A DNA stretch of 64,000 nt from Gilliamella sp. ESL0443 (GCF_019469165.1 NZ_CP048263.1:186001-250000); one strand, 5' to 3'. Counted from the stretch's first letter, positions 38,516 through 48,488 are shown. Translations and numbers: made by a program. Notes: a model not told the origin generated them from the sequence alone.

Positions 38516-38651
38516 ATTAAACAGAATGTTAACTATTTTATAATTTGTATGACTTTTTTTAGATTAAGAATAATCTTTCTTGTGTTTTATAAATAAAACC
38601 CTATCATAAGCCAATTTTGCTTGCTTAATTGATAGATTTAAGGGGTTGTTT

Positions 38652-40097
38652 ATGTCTGAGCACAATTTAGAGAATAATTTGCGGAAAGATTTGGGTTTAC
38701 TTTCTGCACTATCACTAGTTGTTGGAATGGTTTTAGGGGCTGGTGCCTTTATGAAACCGCCAGCGGTACTAGAAGTAGCTGGGGATTATAATTTTGCATT
38801 GTTAGCTTGGATAATCGGTGGTGCTTTTTCTATTTGTGGTGGTTTAACACTCTGTGAATTGGGCGTTATGTTCCCGAAAACAGGTGGCATGTTGGTTTAT
38901 TTAGAAAAGATTTATGGTGCAAAAGTTTCACATCTATATGGTTGGATGATAACCGTTTTATTTGCGCCATCATTAGTAGGCGCATTGGTAGGATATTTTA
39001 GCTCAGTTTGTTGTTTATTATTTGATATCAATGATTCTTATCGATTGGCGGTTAGTGCTGGGGTTTTGGGGTTCATTGCATGTATCAATTCAATAGGGGT
39101 TAAACAAGCTGGATATCTGCAAACCATCGCTACTTTTTGTAAACTCATTCCAATTTTGTTGTTAGCAATATTTGGATTATGGAAAGGTAATGGTCAAGTT
39201 GCATTATTTAGTTCAAGCGGCCAAGGAATTGAAACTACTGCGCCATTTGCAGTAGCAATATTGGCAACCTTGTTTGCTTATGATGGTTGGGCGCAAGTAG
39301 CGTCCGTTGCTGGTGAAATTCGTAATCCATCAAGAGTGTTACCCAAAGCCATTATTCTCGGCATTATATTTTTAGTAATAGTTTATGCCTGTATTAATAT
39401 TGCATTATTCAAAATATTTCCTGTAAAAGAGATGGTTACGCTTGGACACGATGCATCTGCGGTGGCTTCACAACGAATGTTTGGACATTTAGGTGGTAAT
39501 TTAGTTGCAGTTGGCATTATGGTTTCAATTTTAGGCGGTATCAATGGTTATATCATGACGTTATCGCGAACTATGTTTAGTATGGCGGAACGAGGTACAA
39601 TTATTGGAGCACGTTTTTTAAGTACTATTGATGAAGATAGCCGTTCTCCGGTTAATGCCATTATTGTTTTGGTCATTTTTTCATTTTTGTATTCAATATT
39701 ACTAGATGCTGATCGGTTATCTGAGATTTCAATGTTTGCGATTTGGGTATTTTATCTACTTACTTTTGTTGGTGTGATTATTGCCAGAAAAAAATATGCT
39801 GACGTACCTAGGCCTTATAAAGTTATCGGTTATCCTATTATTCCCATTGTGGCTATAAGCGGAGCAGCTTATGTTATTTATGGTATGTTGATTTATCAAA
39901 CTGTAAACGGTATTGCTTCAATCTGTTTGACATTAATAGGCTTACCTTTGTACTACTATTATCACAGAAAAAATCATAATAAAGAGCTTTCGCTTGGTGA
40001 AATGAAAAAATATCGTGTCAAAACACAATACGTTATTGCTTGTGGAACTTTAATCGTTATAACTGCATTAATTGTGTATGGTTATATCATCAATTGA
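38652..40097 (+). CDS. APC-family amino acid permease
   Basis: A 481-residue transporter with about 12 membrane segments. LGLLSALSLVVGMVLGAGAFMKPPAVL is the unwound first segment typical of amino acid/polyamine/organocation carriers. GGMLVYLEKIYG, FAYDGWAQVASVAGEIRNPSRVLPKA and RSPVNAIIVLV follow. It resembles LAT-type and SteT-like exchangers; the substrate is unknown. A TTG at 38646 is in frame, but AAGGGG at 38640-38645 fits the ATG at 38652. An inverted repeat, AGATTA (38561-38566) with TAATCT (38571-38576), is upstream and may be a regulator site. The gene appears monocistronic, between two terminators. Confidence 0.85.
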   Translation: MSEHNLENNLRKDLGLLSALSLVVGMVLGAGAFMKPPAVLEVAGDYNFALLAWIIGGAFSICGGLTLCELGVMFPKTGGMLVYLEKIYGAKVSHLYGWMITVLFAPSLVGALVGYFSSVCCLLFDINDSYRLAVSAGVLGFIACINSIGVKQAGYLQTIATFCKLIPILLLAIFGLWKGNGQVALFSSSGQGIETTAPFAVAILATLFAYDGWAQVASVAGEIRNPSRVLPKAIILGIIFLVIVYACINIALFKIFPVKEMVTLGHDASAVASQRMFGHLGGNLVAVGIMVSILGGINGYIMTLSRTMFSMAERGTIIGARFLSTIDEDSRSPVNAIIVLVIFSFLYSILLDADRLSEISMFAIWVFYLLTFVGVIIARKKYADVPRPYKVIGYPIIPIVAISGAAYVIYGMLIYQTVNGIASICLTLIGLPLYYYYHRKNHNKELSLGEMKKYRVKTQYVIACGTLIVITALIVYGYIIN

Positions 40098-40122
40098 AAT
40101 ATATTCCTTAATAAATACATTC

Positions 40123-40153
40123 AATAAACCGACTATTGTCGGTTTATTTTTTT
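40123..40153. terminator. Bidirectional rho-independent terminator
   Basis: An 11-bp perfect stem, AATAAACCGAC (40123-40133) with GTCGGTTTATT (40138-40148), has a TATT loop and is followed by Ts. It serves the amino acid permease and, on the other strand, the broken rimL. Confidence 0.9.
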
Positions 40154-40157
40154 AAAC

Positions 40158-40695
40158 TTAGATATAACTTGAAATTAAGCTATAAATATTTTGATCATAA
40201 TAGTTGCCATTAAGATATTCTGCTTGTTTAAGTGTTCCTTCATAATCAAAACCACAACGCTTAGCGACTTGATTACTTTTTAAATTAGTGACAGAACATT
40301 TAATGACAAAACGTTTAATAAGTTTTTTATCGCATAATAATGTGTGAGTGCTTGGATAGCTTGTGTAATAATACCCTTTCCTTGTGCTTTGCTATCTAGC
40401 CAATAGCCTATATAAGCTGTTTTATTGCTTTTATCAATGTGGTTAAAGGAAAGTAATCCAACTGGTATGTTATTATTTAAAATAACATAGGTTTTAGTTT
40501 CATCTCGTTGATGTTTATTAAAACAATCTGCTAAAAAGTTAGCCGTATCTGACTCGCATTTGTTTGGCCATGCCATAAATTGACTGAACAAAATACGATT
40601 TGAATCAATAATGTGATATTGGCATAATGAGCCGTTGCGGTTTTTAGATAAATATCTTCAGTGACATAAATTTTATTTTGTTGGTTATCATCCAT
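40158..40695 (-). pseudogene. rimL: rimL-like ribosomal-protein N-acetyltransferase, two frameshifts
   Basis: Three adjoining reverse-strand frames together spell a RimL-type GNAT acetyltransferase, which in E. coli acetylates L12. Frame 1 starts at 40695 (MDDNQQNKIYVTEDIYLK) after AAGGAA. The middle part (IIDSNRILFSQFMAWP through NKTAYIGYWLDSKAQGKGIITQAIQALTHYYA) is in a second frame. The end (KRFVIKCSVTNLKSNQVAKR to NIYSLISSYI, stop 40158-40160) is in a third. Each junction needs one added base; with both restored the gene is exactly 179 codons, the E. coli RimL length. The second lesion falls in a run of six As near 40326-40331, where a seventh A would repair it. The first is near 40610-40620. 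Either a recent pseudogene or sequencing error. Confidence 0.85.
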
Positions 40696-40742
40696 TTTTT
40701 ATTCCTTTAAAAAACAACTATACAATGACTATTTTTATAAAA

Positions 40743-40766
40743 TTGCCAGACTGATTAGTCTGGCAA
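40743..40766 (-). terminator. Probable terminator of the ascorbate-type PTS operon
   Basis: TTGCCAGACT (40743-40752) pairs perfectly with AGTCTGGCAA (40757-40766) around GATT. On the reverse strand the stem is followed by AATTTTAT, a weak T-tract. It lies 35 nt after the IIC stop codon. Confidence 0.7.
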
Positions 40767-40800
40767 ATTAGATGGATTTTAATCGATACAATATTATCTA

Positions 40801-42165
40801 TTAATCATTATGGATATCGCTTTTCGGTTTAGCTACATAGTTATACACAACTAATAAAGCGAAGATACCAACAATAATCATCATGATAACATCTTTATTA
40901 AACCATTTTGCCATATTACCAAGTAAAATGCCTACACCACAAAAATCGACATCAGAAAACGTTGTATTGGCAAAACCAAGTGATCCTAACACAGGTAATA
41001 ATACCACAGGTAAGAATGTCACTAATAAACCATTAGCAAATGCGCCAAGCATTGCGCCTCGACGTCCCCCCATTGCATTACCAAATACACCAGCAGTTGC
41101 ACCACAGAAGAAATGTGGAACCACGCCCGGTAAAATCAGTACGGCGTTAAGTTGACCTAGGACAAATAATCCGACTAATCCACCTAAAAAGCTGAATAAA
41201 AAGCCAATTAATACGGCATTAGGGGCATAAGGAAATACGACAGGACAATCTAAAGCTGGTTTGGCATTCGGGACTAATTTTTCTGAAAATCCTGTAAATG
41301 CAGGGACAATCTCGGCAAGAATTAAACGTACGCCTTGCAATATGATAAAGACACCCGCTGCAAAAGTAATCGCTTCAATGATGGCATAAACTAAATAATT
41401 ATCACCATTGCTAAGATTGCTTTCAACATAATTTGAACCGGCAAATACAGCTAAAATAAGGTAGATAATCATCATGGTTAACGAGATTGAAATTGAACTG
41501 TCACGTAAGAAGCTTAAGTTTTTTGGCAAATTCATCTCTTCGGTTGAACGAGATCCTTTACCAACTGCCATTCCAAGCCAACCAGCTAAGACATAACCTA
41601 GCGTACCAAAGTGACCAAATGCGACATCGTCATTACCAGTAATTTTGCGCATTTGTGGTTGAGCTAAAGCGGGAAAAAACGCCATAATAAGCCCTAAAAC
41701 TAATGCACCTGTAAAGACCAATTGCCAATCTTTAAACCCTGAGACAGTTAAAATAATACTAATCATACAAGCCATATAAAAAGTATGATGGCCAGTTAGA
41801 AAGATGTATTTTAAACGAGTAAATCGGGCAACGATAATATTTGCAATCATGCCAAACGCCATAATTAAAGCAGTTGCTGTGCCATACTCATTTAATGCCA
41901 TTGAAACAATAGCTTCATTGTTGGGAACAATTCCTTGTAGTTTAAATGCTTGTTCAAACATTAAGCCTAAAGGGGTAATGGCACTGATAAGCACTGTTGC
42001 ACCACCGCCTAATACCAAAAAGCCTAAAATAGTTTTAATGGTTCCTTTAACCGTATCGGCAAACGATTTACGTTGAGCCAATAATCCTACCATTGCGATT
42101 AAACCAACAAGTACCGCTGGAACTTTTAGGATATCAACAATAAATTTTACTATTTCCTGAATCAT
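40801..42165 (-). CDS. PTS IIC component, ascorbate (UlaA/SgaT) family
   Basis: A 454-residue membrane permease of the ascorbate-type PTS. About ten hydrophobic segments are visible. ALIMAFGMIANIIVARFTRLKYIFLTGHHTFYMA is the most diagnostic stretch. FAAGVFIILQGVRLILAEIVPAFTGFSEKLVP and AVLILPGVVPHFFCGATAGVFGNAMGGRRGA are also typical. It would translocate a sugar acid or similar substrate while IIB phosphorylates it. No ulaDEF-type catabolic genes are adjacent, so ascorbate itself is not established. It is the last gene of the IIA-IIB-IIC operon, 20 nt after IIB. Confidence 0.88.
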   Translation of the reverse strand: MIQEIVKFIVDILKVPAVLVGLIAMVGLLAQRKSFADTVKGTIKTILGFLVLGGGATVLISAITPLGLMFEQAFKLQGIVPNNEAIVSMALNEYGTATALIMAFGMIANIIVARFTRLKYIFLTGHHTFYMACMISIILTVSGFKDWQLVFTGALVLGLIMAFFPALAQPQMRKITGNDDVAFGHFGTLGYVLAGWLGMAVGKGSRSTEEMNLPKNLSFLRDSSISISLTMMIIYLILAVFAGSNYVESNLSNGDNYLVYAIIEAITFAAGVFIILQGVRLILAEIVPAFTGFSEKLVPNAKPALDCPVVFPYAPNAVLIGFLFSFLGGLVGLFVLGQLNAVLILPGVVPHFFCGATAGVFGNAMGGRRGAMLGAFANGLLVTFLPVVLLPVLGSLGFANTTFSDVDFCGVGILLGNMAKWFNKDVIMMIIVGIFALLVVYNYVAKPKSDIHND

Positions 42166-42185
42166 AGTAACACCTCAAAGTTTGC

Positions 42186-42458
42186 TTAGTTTTTGGCAAA
42201 ATGTTCAACGAGTTTCTTTTCCAAATCGTTGATATCAATAATATTATTTAATACTACTAATTTTTCAGTTGGAATTCCTGAGCTGGTAGCGAGATCTTTT
42301 GTCATCACGAACAAATCAGCTTGATCGGGTGTTGCTGAAGCTAGATCAGCGTGAGTGACTTCTGCATCAATGTTTAGTTTTTTGAGTACTTTTTTGATAT
42401 TCATTTCTACCATAAAACTACTACCAAGTCCTGAGCCACAAACTGCCATAATTTTCAT
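42186..42458 (-). CDS. PTS IIB component, ascorbate/lactose-type fold
   Basis: A 90-residue IIB protein. MKIMAVCGSGLGSSFMVEMNIKK carries the phosphorylated Cys at residue 7 and the P-loop-like CGSGLGSS. THADLASATPDQADLFVMTKDL follows. It takes phosphate from IIA and passes it to the substrate in IIC. The reading frame is open to 42569, but the ATG at 42458 has AAAGGA in place (complement of about 42467-42473), and the extra upstream residues are not part of the family. It lies between the IIA and IIC genes. Confidence 0.9.
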   Translation of the reverse strand: MKIMAVCGSGLGSSFMVEMNIKKVLKKLNIDAEVTHADLASATPDQADLFVMTKDLATSSGIPTEKLVVLNNIIDINDLEKKLVEHFAKN

Positions 42459-42489
42459 ATTGTTTATCCTTTTACTTATACGTTGGAAA

Positions 42490-42933
42490 TTAATATTGTT
42501 TGATAACCGCCAAAATTTCATCACGATTTTGCGCATTGAAAATTTTCTGGATATCGTCAGATTCGCCAAACAGTACCGCCAATTGAGTTAACATTTCGAT
42601 ATGGCTGGTACTATCGTTAGCGGCTAATAGAGTGATTAAATAGACTGGATCGTTTTCTTCGGAATTAAATTTAACGCCTTGTTTAACCAGTAACATCGAT
42701 AGGCCTAATTGGTTTACGCCTTGTTCTGGCCTTGCATGAGGCATTGCAATTCCGGGTGCCAAAACATAATAAGGACCTATTGATTTGTGTAGTTCAAAAA
42801 TAGCCTTAATATAATCTGATGTAATTGTTTTATTCTTTAATAATGGCTCAGCACAAAGTGTTATCGCTTCTTGCCAATCTTCGACTGAATCAACAACATT
42901 GACTGTTTCATTAGTTAACCATGTACCTAACAT
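42490..42933 (-). CDS. PTS IIA component, mannitol/fructose-type (UlaC-like)
   Basis: A 147-residue IIA protein. The phosphorylatable His is in APGIAMPHARPEQGVNQLGLSM, the standard PTS EIIA type 2 motif. LITLLAANDSTSHIEMLTQLAVLF follows. It accepts phosphate from HPr. The start is set at 42933 because a strong GGAGG (complement of 42938-42942) sits 5 nt before that ATG; the frame continues upstream to 42960. It is the first gene of the operon and faces the LacI-type regulator across about 330 bp. Confidence 0.9.
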   Translation of the reverse strand: MLGTWLTNETVNVVDSVEDWQEAITLCAEPLLKNKTITSDYIKAIFELHKSIGPYYVLAPGIAMPHARPEQGVNQLGLSMLLVKQGVKFNSEENDPVYLITLLAANDSTSHIEMLTQLAVLFGESDDIQKIFNAQNRDEILAVIKQY

Positions 42934-43266
42934 TTTACCTCCATTAAGACCGTTAATCATTTTGATAATCTGTTAGAAAATTATCATATTAAGTAATAAT
43001 AGAAATCAAAAATTGTCAGAAATGTGATAGCGCTATCAAAGTTAGAAAATTTTTTTTCGATTGTGTGACATAGATAACATTTTTAATGTATTAATTCTAA
43101 ACTATTCCGCTTTGACATACTAGAATTAGAAAAAAGTCACAATTTAGCTATAAACTGCTTGATGCATTGTAGATGATTATTGAGTAATCTTCTGTTTTTT
43201 AATATCTTTACAGCAAAAATTGTATGCGTAAATGAATATATAAATCAAATTCAATCGGGATGAAAG
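42934..43266. promoter_or_regulatory. Divergent control region between PTS operon and LacI-type regulator
   Basis: This 333-bp gap holds no gene. It contains a perfect operator-like palindrome (43025-43038). A possible reverse-strand promoter for the PTS operon is TTGATT (complement of 43004-43009) and GATAAT (complement of 42980-42985) with 18-bp spacing, placing the operator just upstream of its -35 element. For the regulator, TTGACA at 43112-43117 is the only recognisable -35-like element and no convincing -10 is paired with it. Confidence 0.5.
43025..43038. promoter_or_regulatory. LacI-family operator candidate
   Basis: TGATAGCGCTATCA is a perfect 14-bp palindrome centred on CG, the hallmark of LacI/GalR-family operators. 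It lies between a LacI-type gene and the divergent PTS operon, 92 bp before the IIA start. Confidence 0.72.
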
Positions 43267-44295
43267 ATGCAGGATACTAAAAAACGTCGAAATACAGGGC
43301 AGATTACTTTATTTGATGTTGCTAAATATGCTGGCGTGGGAACAATGACGGTCTCTCGGGCTTTACGCACGCCGGAAAGGGTATCAGATAAGCTTCGACA
43401 TAAAATTCAATTAGCTGTTGAGACATTGGGCTACAAGCCGAATGTCGCCGCCAGTTTATTAGCATCAGCCAGCGCCAATCGAGTGATTGCCGTTATTACC
43501 ACTCGAATTTATGATTATTCGGTAAGAATATTGCTTGATTCGCTACAGACACAGTTAGCTAAAGAGGGGTATACCACACTTATCATTGAATCTTATCATT
43601 ACCATAAACAAGAGTCCCAACTGTTAGAGACACTTTATAGCCATAATCTTGAAGCTGTCTTGCTGTTTTATGTTGAAAATGATGAGCTGATAAAAAAAAT
43701 TGTTCAAAATAAAACAATCACCGTAATGAATATCGGTAAAAAATATGATGAATCAATCGATGTTGATGTTGGCTTTGATGATAGTTTAGCGATGTATAAA
43801 TTAACAGAGCATGTGATTAATAAAGGGTATCGAAATATTGCCTTACTTTGTGCAAATCAGCAATATCATCTATTTCAACAGCGTTTACATGGTTGGCATA
43901 AAGCGATGCTCAATTATCACTTGCCGACTCATCGTATCATTCATGCCGCCAAACCAGCGAACTTTAGTACCGGCGCACAGTTGCTTGCCGATATTTTGTT
44001 AAACTGGTCTGAGGTTGATGCGTTAATTTGTACTACCGACGAATTGGCTTGCGGTGTGCTATATGAGTGTCAACGGCGACATATTCGCGTTCCTTATCAA
44101 TTGGCCGTCAGCGGTTTTGGTGATAATGAGTTTAGTGAAGTTTGCTTTCCGCCGTTAACCACTGTTGCAATACCGTCTAAACAAATTGGCGAATACACAG
44201 CGACGTTATTGCTAAATAAATTAAAAAATGGGAAGCCAATTAAATTGGAAAGCACGGAGCTTTTACCGATCATAAAATCACGAGCCAGTTTGTAA
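43267..44295 (+). CDS. LacI/GalR-family transcriptional regulator
   Basis: A 342-residue repressor-type protein. The helix-turn-helix TLFDVAKYAGVGTMTVSRALRTPERVS spans about residues 14-40, and the hinge helix is YKPNVAASLLASAS. The periplasmic-binding-protein-like core follows, with AVITTRIYDYSVRILLDSLQ, VINKGYRNIALLC and the C-terminal VSGFGDNEFSEVCFPPLTTVAIP. It resembles the GntR-like branch. Divergence from the ascorbate-type PTS operon and the palindrome between them make that operon the likely target; the inducer is probably its substrate or its phosphate. A strong terminator follows. Confidence 0.88.
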   Translation: MQDTKKRRNTGQITLFDVAKYAGVGTMTVSRALRTPERVSDKLRHKIQLAVETLGYKPNVAASLLASASANRVIAVITTRIYDYSVRILLDSLQTQLAKEGYTTLIIESYHYHKQESQLLETLYSHNLEAVLLFYVENDELIKKIVQNKTITVMNIGKKYDESIDVDVGFDDSLAMYKLTEHVINKGYRNIALLCANQQYHLFQQRLHGWHKAMLNYHLPTHRIIHAAKPANFSTGAQLLADILLNWSEVDALICTTDELACGVLYECQRRHIRVPYQLAVSGFGDNEFSEVCFPPLTTVAIPSKQIGEYTATLLLNKLKNGKPIKLESTELLPIIKSRASL

Positions 44296-44318
44296 TAAAA
44301 AATAATAAAAGAGATAAT

Positions 44319-44349
44319 AAAAAAGCCTACTCAATGAGCAGGCTTTTTT
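44319..44349. terminator. Terminator after the LacI-type regulator
   Basis: GCCT (44325-44328) and CTCA (44330-44333) pair with TGAG and AGGC (44335-44343) with one mismatch, between A-rich and T-rich flanks. The flanks allow termination from both directions, including after tRNA-Pro on the reverse strand. Confidence 0.8.
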
Positions 44350-44358
44350 ATTTAAAAT

Positions 44359-44435
44359 TGGTCGGCGAGAGAGGATTCGAACCTCCGACCCACTGGTCCC
44401 AAACCAGTTGCGCTACCAAGCTGCGCTACTCGCCG
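44359..44435 (-). tRNA. tRNA-Pro(TGG)
   Basis: The reverse strand folds as a 77-nt tRNA that begins CGGCGAGTAGCGCAGC and has the anticodon loop TTTGGGA (anticodon TGG), the T-arm GGTTCGAATCC and an encoded CCA end. It stands alone, between the LacI-type gene and tgt, with its own promoter just upstream. Confidence 0.97.
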
Positions 44436-44440
44436 TTAGG

Positions 44441-44475
44441 ATGCGCATAATACTGCGCTAACCTCGATGTGTCAA
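44441..44475 (-). promoter_or_regulatory. Sigma-70 promoter of tRNA-Pro
   Basis: On the reverse strand, TTGACA (complement of 44470-44475) and TATTAT (complement of 44447-44452) are 17 bp apart. A GC-rich discriminator (GCGCAT) follows, as in stringently controlled stable-RNA promoters. The -10 hexamer is flanked symmetrically by GCGCA and GCGC. The predicted start is about 5 nt before the tRNA. Confidence 0.88.
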
Positions 44476-44506
44476 TAGTTACCCCTAAAAATTATAATGA
44501 TAATTT

Positions 44507-45652
<1,146 letters not shown>

Positions 45653-45782
45653 TTAACCTCTTGCGACCAAATAAACAGTTTGGCGCTAATTATTGATATA
45701 ATACGTTATCGTATTATTTTTGCGGTGCGTAGTTTATCGTGCTGAACCTAAATAGACAATATCTATAAGGATCTTTGAGCTT

Positions 45783-46445
45783 TTGAAATATATTATTTTC
45801 TTATTTGTCGTAATGTTAGTTGGATGTCAAAATCAAATACAGCCAACTATCATTTCATCTGAACGAATTAAAGCATTATCTGACTCTGATATATTAGCTA
45901 TTAGTCAACAAGCTTGCATTGAAAATGATAAGAAGGCAATTGTTGCACCCGATTATCATTTTCTTAGTAAGAGATTATCTAATCTTACCAATAAGTTACC
46001 TAGAAAAATAAATAATATTGAATTAAGTTACAAAGTTTATCTTGATAGTCAACCTAATGCTTGGTCTACAGCTAATGGCTGTATTCGAATAAATAGTGGA
46101 TTGATGAAATTACTTGAAGATGATGAGTTACAAGCTGTTATTGCTCATGAACAGGCTCACATTGCACTAAAACATGGAATAAGTTTATTTAGACAAGCGC
46201 CTTATATTGAGATTACTGATAAATCTAATGAAATAGTGATTATGGTAAAAGAAGAAATTTCCCATCAATATGAGGTTGAAGCAGATAATTATGCTTTTGA
46301 TTTATTAGTTAAGGAAAAAATAGATCCCAAAGGATTGGTTAATATGCTAACAAAAATGCCAATTCATGCTAAAAATCAACCAACATCGCATCCAACTAAT
46401 ATAAATCGTATCAATAACATCACTAACAAGTTAAAGCATTATTAG
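45783..46445 (+). CDS. M48-family lipoprotein metalloprotease, LoiP paralogue
   Basis: A 220-residue probable lipoprotein. The signal ends with lipobox MLVGC near residue 15. The zinc site is HEQAH in VIAHEQAHIALKHG, with the third ligand in YEVEADNYAFDLL. The order of motifs (AWSTANGCIRINSGLMKLL, then HExxH, then TSHPTNINRINNI) mirrors the LoiP gene at 47678, so the two are paralogues; this one is shorter in the middle. Translation begins at a TTG (45783), with AAGG about 12 nt upstream; there is no ATG before the signal sequence. It is divergent from tgt and convergent with queA. Confidence 0.82.
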   Translation: MKYIIFLFVVMLVGCQNQIQPTIISSERIKALSDSDILAISQQACIENDKKAIVAPDYHFLSKRLSNLTNKLPRKINNIELSYKVYLDSQPNAWSTANGCIRINSGLMKLLEDDELQAVIAHEQAHIALKHGISLFRQAPYIEITDKSNEIVIMVKEEISHQYEVEADNYAFDLLVKEKIDPKGLVNMLTKMPIHAKNQPTSHPTNINRINNITNKLKHY

Positions 46446-46459
46446 TATTTTTATATTTT

Positions 46460-46490
46460 GCCAATTAAATTTAGGTAAAATTTAATTGGC
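46460..46490. terminator. Hairpin between convergent LoiP-paralogue and queA
   Basis: A 13-bp perfect stem, GCCAATTAAATTT (46460-46472) with AAATTTAATTGGC (46478-46490), has a 5-nt loop. It lies between two converging genes. The flanking T-tracts are weak, so termination is inferred from position. Confidence 0.65.
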
Positions 46491-46496
46491 TATAAC

Positions 46497-47522
46497 TTAT
46501 TTAGTAATTAGCATGGCATCACCATAACTAAAAAAGTGATATTTTTCGTTTACTGCATGTTGATAAGCTCGCATAGTATTTTCATAGCCAGCAAATGCAG
46601 AAACTAACATTATTAAAGTGGATTCAGGTAAATGAAAATTAGTAATAAGTGCATCAATTACTTTAAAATCAAAACCTGGATAAATAAATATCTGAGTATC
46701 ATCAAAAAAAGGTGCAATTTTGCCAGATTGTTTTGCTGCACTTTCCAACGCTCTGACTGATGTTGTACCGACAGCAATGACCTTATTTCCTCGGGCTTTG
46801 CATTCTAAAACTGCTTTCACAACTGATTCTGGTACTTCTGCATATTCAGCATGCATGATATGCGTTTCTATATTTTCAACTCTTACTGGTTGAAATGTGC
46901 CTGCACCGACATGCAGCGTTACAAATTCCATTTCGACACCTTTGTTTTTAAGCTTTTCTAATAAAGGTTCATCGAAATGAAGACCTGCTGTTGGCGCAGC
47001 AACTGCACCAGGTACTTTACTATAAACAGTTTGGTATACCTCACGATCTTGATCCTCATCAGGTCGATCTATGTAAGGTGGTAAAGGGATGTGTCCAATT
47101 TCATTTAAAATTTTAAGTACATCATCCGGAAACTGTAATTCGAATAAAGTATCATGGCGAGCAAGCATGGTAACACTAATATTATTTTCCTCACCTAAAA
47201 TGAGTTCAGCACCTGCTTTAGGTGATTTAGATGCTTTTATATGTGCAAGAGCTCGATTATCTTCTAATAAACGCTCAATCAATATTTCAATTTTTCCACC
47301 CGATGCTTTTTTTCCATATATTCGAGCCGGAATCACTTTTGTGTTATTAAAAATAAGTAAATCTCCTTGATTGATGTAATCAGTGATATCAGTAAATACT
47401 TTATCTTCAATATGACCTGTACGGCTGTTAAGTGATAATAATCGGCATGAGCTTCTTGTTTCTGATGGGTATTTTGCAATCAGTTCTTTTGGGAGTGTAA
47501 AATCAAAATCTGACAGTTGCAT
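46497..47522 (-). CDS. queA: S-adenosylmethionine:tRNA ribosyltransferase-isomerase
   Basis: A 341-residue QueA that adds the epoxycyclopentane ring to preQ1 at tRNA position 34. [19 protein letters not shown] is the canonical start; [59 protein letters not shown] and [15 protein letters not shown] follow. The frame is open to 47549, but the ATG at 47522 has AAGGA (complement of 47531-47535) and matches the family. It lies between two LoiP-type lipoprotease genes rather than directly before tgt. Confidence 0.96.
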   Translation of the reverse strand: MQLSDFDFTLPKELIAKYPSETRSSCRLLSLNSRTGHIEDKVFTDITDYINQGDLLIFNNTKVIPARIYGKKASGGKIEILIERLLEDNRALAHIKASKSPKAGAELILGEENNISVTMLARHDTLFELQFPDDVLKILNEIGHIPLPPYIDRPDEDQDREVYQTVYSKVPGAVAAPTAGLHFDEPLLEKLKNKGVEMEFVTLHVGAGTFQPVRVENIETHIMHAEYAEVPESVVKAVLECKARGNKVIAVGTTSVRALESAAKQSGKIAPFFDDTQIFIYPGFDFKVIDALITNFHLPESTLIMLVSAFAGYENTMRAYQHAVNEKYHFFSYGDAMLITK

Positions 47523-47677
47523 ATTTGTGTTCCTTAAAAAATGAGGCACTAGTCTAAAGTGCTAATAATGACTAAGCAAGTAATTATTTGTTGATTATTA
47601 TTAAATTTGCGTTAAAATTCAAAAAATCTAGCTTTAAGTTAGAAAAAAGTAAAATTTGTTAATATAAGGAAAAGAAT

Positions 47678-48436
47678 ATGAAAAAACATCAAAAAACTTT
47701 GCTTGTTGCACTACCTTTAGTTGCAGCTATGTCGTTAGCTGGTTGTAAAAACATGAGTACTAACGATTTAACTAGTCTTGGCATGAAAGGTTTGAAAGCG
47801 GCAACACTCAGTGATAATGATGTGAAAGCATTAAGCCAAAAATCATGTGCACAAATGGATGCTCAATCAAAAATTGCTCCAGCTAAAAGTGCTTACGCTA
47901 AACGTTTAAATAAAATTGCCAAAGCTCTTGGTAATAATATAAACGGTACACCAGTTAACTATAAAGTATATATTACTAAAGATGTTAACGCATGGGCAAT
48001 GGCTAACGGCTGTGTACGTGTTTACAGCGGTCTAATGGATATGATGAATGACAACGAAATCGAAGGTGTTTTAGGTCATGAATTAGGCCACGTAGCTTTA
48101 GGTCACAGTAAAAAAGCAATTCAAGTTGCTTATGCTACAGAAATTGCTCGTGATGCAGCAGCAGCATCAGGTAATGCAGCAGTTGCTAAATTATCTAAAT
48201 CAAGTATTGGTAAATTAGCAGAAAAAGTGATCAATGCTCAATTCTCACAAGCTCAAGAACAAGACGCGGATAACTTCTCATTTGATTATTTAATCAAAAG
48301 AAAAATTAATCCAGCTGGTCTTGCAACAGCATTTGATAAATTAGGTGGCGGTGAATCATCAATTTTAAGTAGCCATCCATCTTCATCTAAACGTGCACAA
48401 AATATCCGTAATAAATTAGCTGAATTAAAAAGATAA
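47678..48436 (+). CDS. loiP: M48-family outer-membrane lipoprotein metalloprotease LoiP
   Basis: A 252-residue lipoprotein, the same length as E. coli LoiP (YggG). The lipobox is MSLAGC (Cys about residue 23). The catalytic HELGH is in VLGHELGHVALGH, and the third zinc ligand in QAQEQDADNFSFDYL. APAKSAYAKRLNKIAKALGNNINGTPVNYKVY (about 68-99) and NAWAMANGCVRVYSGLMDMM match E. coli closely. The family degrades outer-membrane-associated substrates, with a role under low osmolarity. Codon choice suggests higher expression than its paralogue at 45783. Confidence 0.92.
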   Translation: MKKHQKTLLVALPLVAAMSLAGCKNMSTNDLTSLGMKGLKAATLSDNDVKALSQKSCAQMDAQSKIAPAKSAYAKRLNKIAKALGNNINGTPVNYKVYITKDVNAWAMANGCVRVYSGLMDMMNDNEIEGVLGHELGHVALGHSKKAIQVAYATEIARDAAAASGNAAVAKLSKSSIGKLAEKVINAQFSQAQEQDADNFSFDYLIKRKINPAGLATAFDKLGGGESSILSSHPSSSKRAQNIRNKLAELKR

Positions 48437-48463
48437 TTAATTCACATTACTGGTTAAATAAAA

Positions 48464-48488
48464 AGCGCCAATTTTGGCGCTTTTTTTA
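48464..48488 (+). terminator. Rho-independent terminator of loiP
   Basis: The stem AGCGCCA (48464-48470) with TGGCGCT (48475-48481) has an ATTT loop and is followed by a long T-run. It lies between convergent loiP and alaA. Confidence 0.92.

Noticed and set aside
43023..43038. CRP site at TGTGATAGCG in the PTS control region
   Set aside because: The right half-site does not read TCACA at the required spacing; the sequence is better explained as a LacI-family palindrome.
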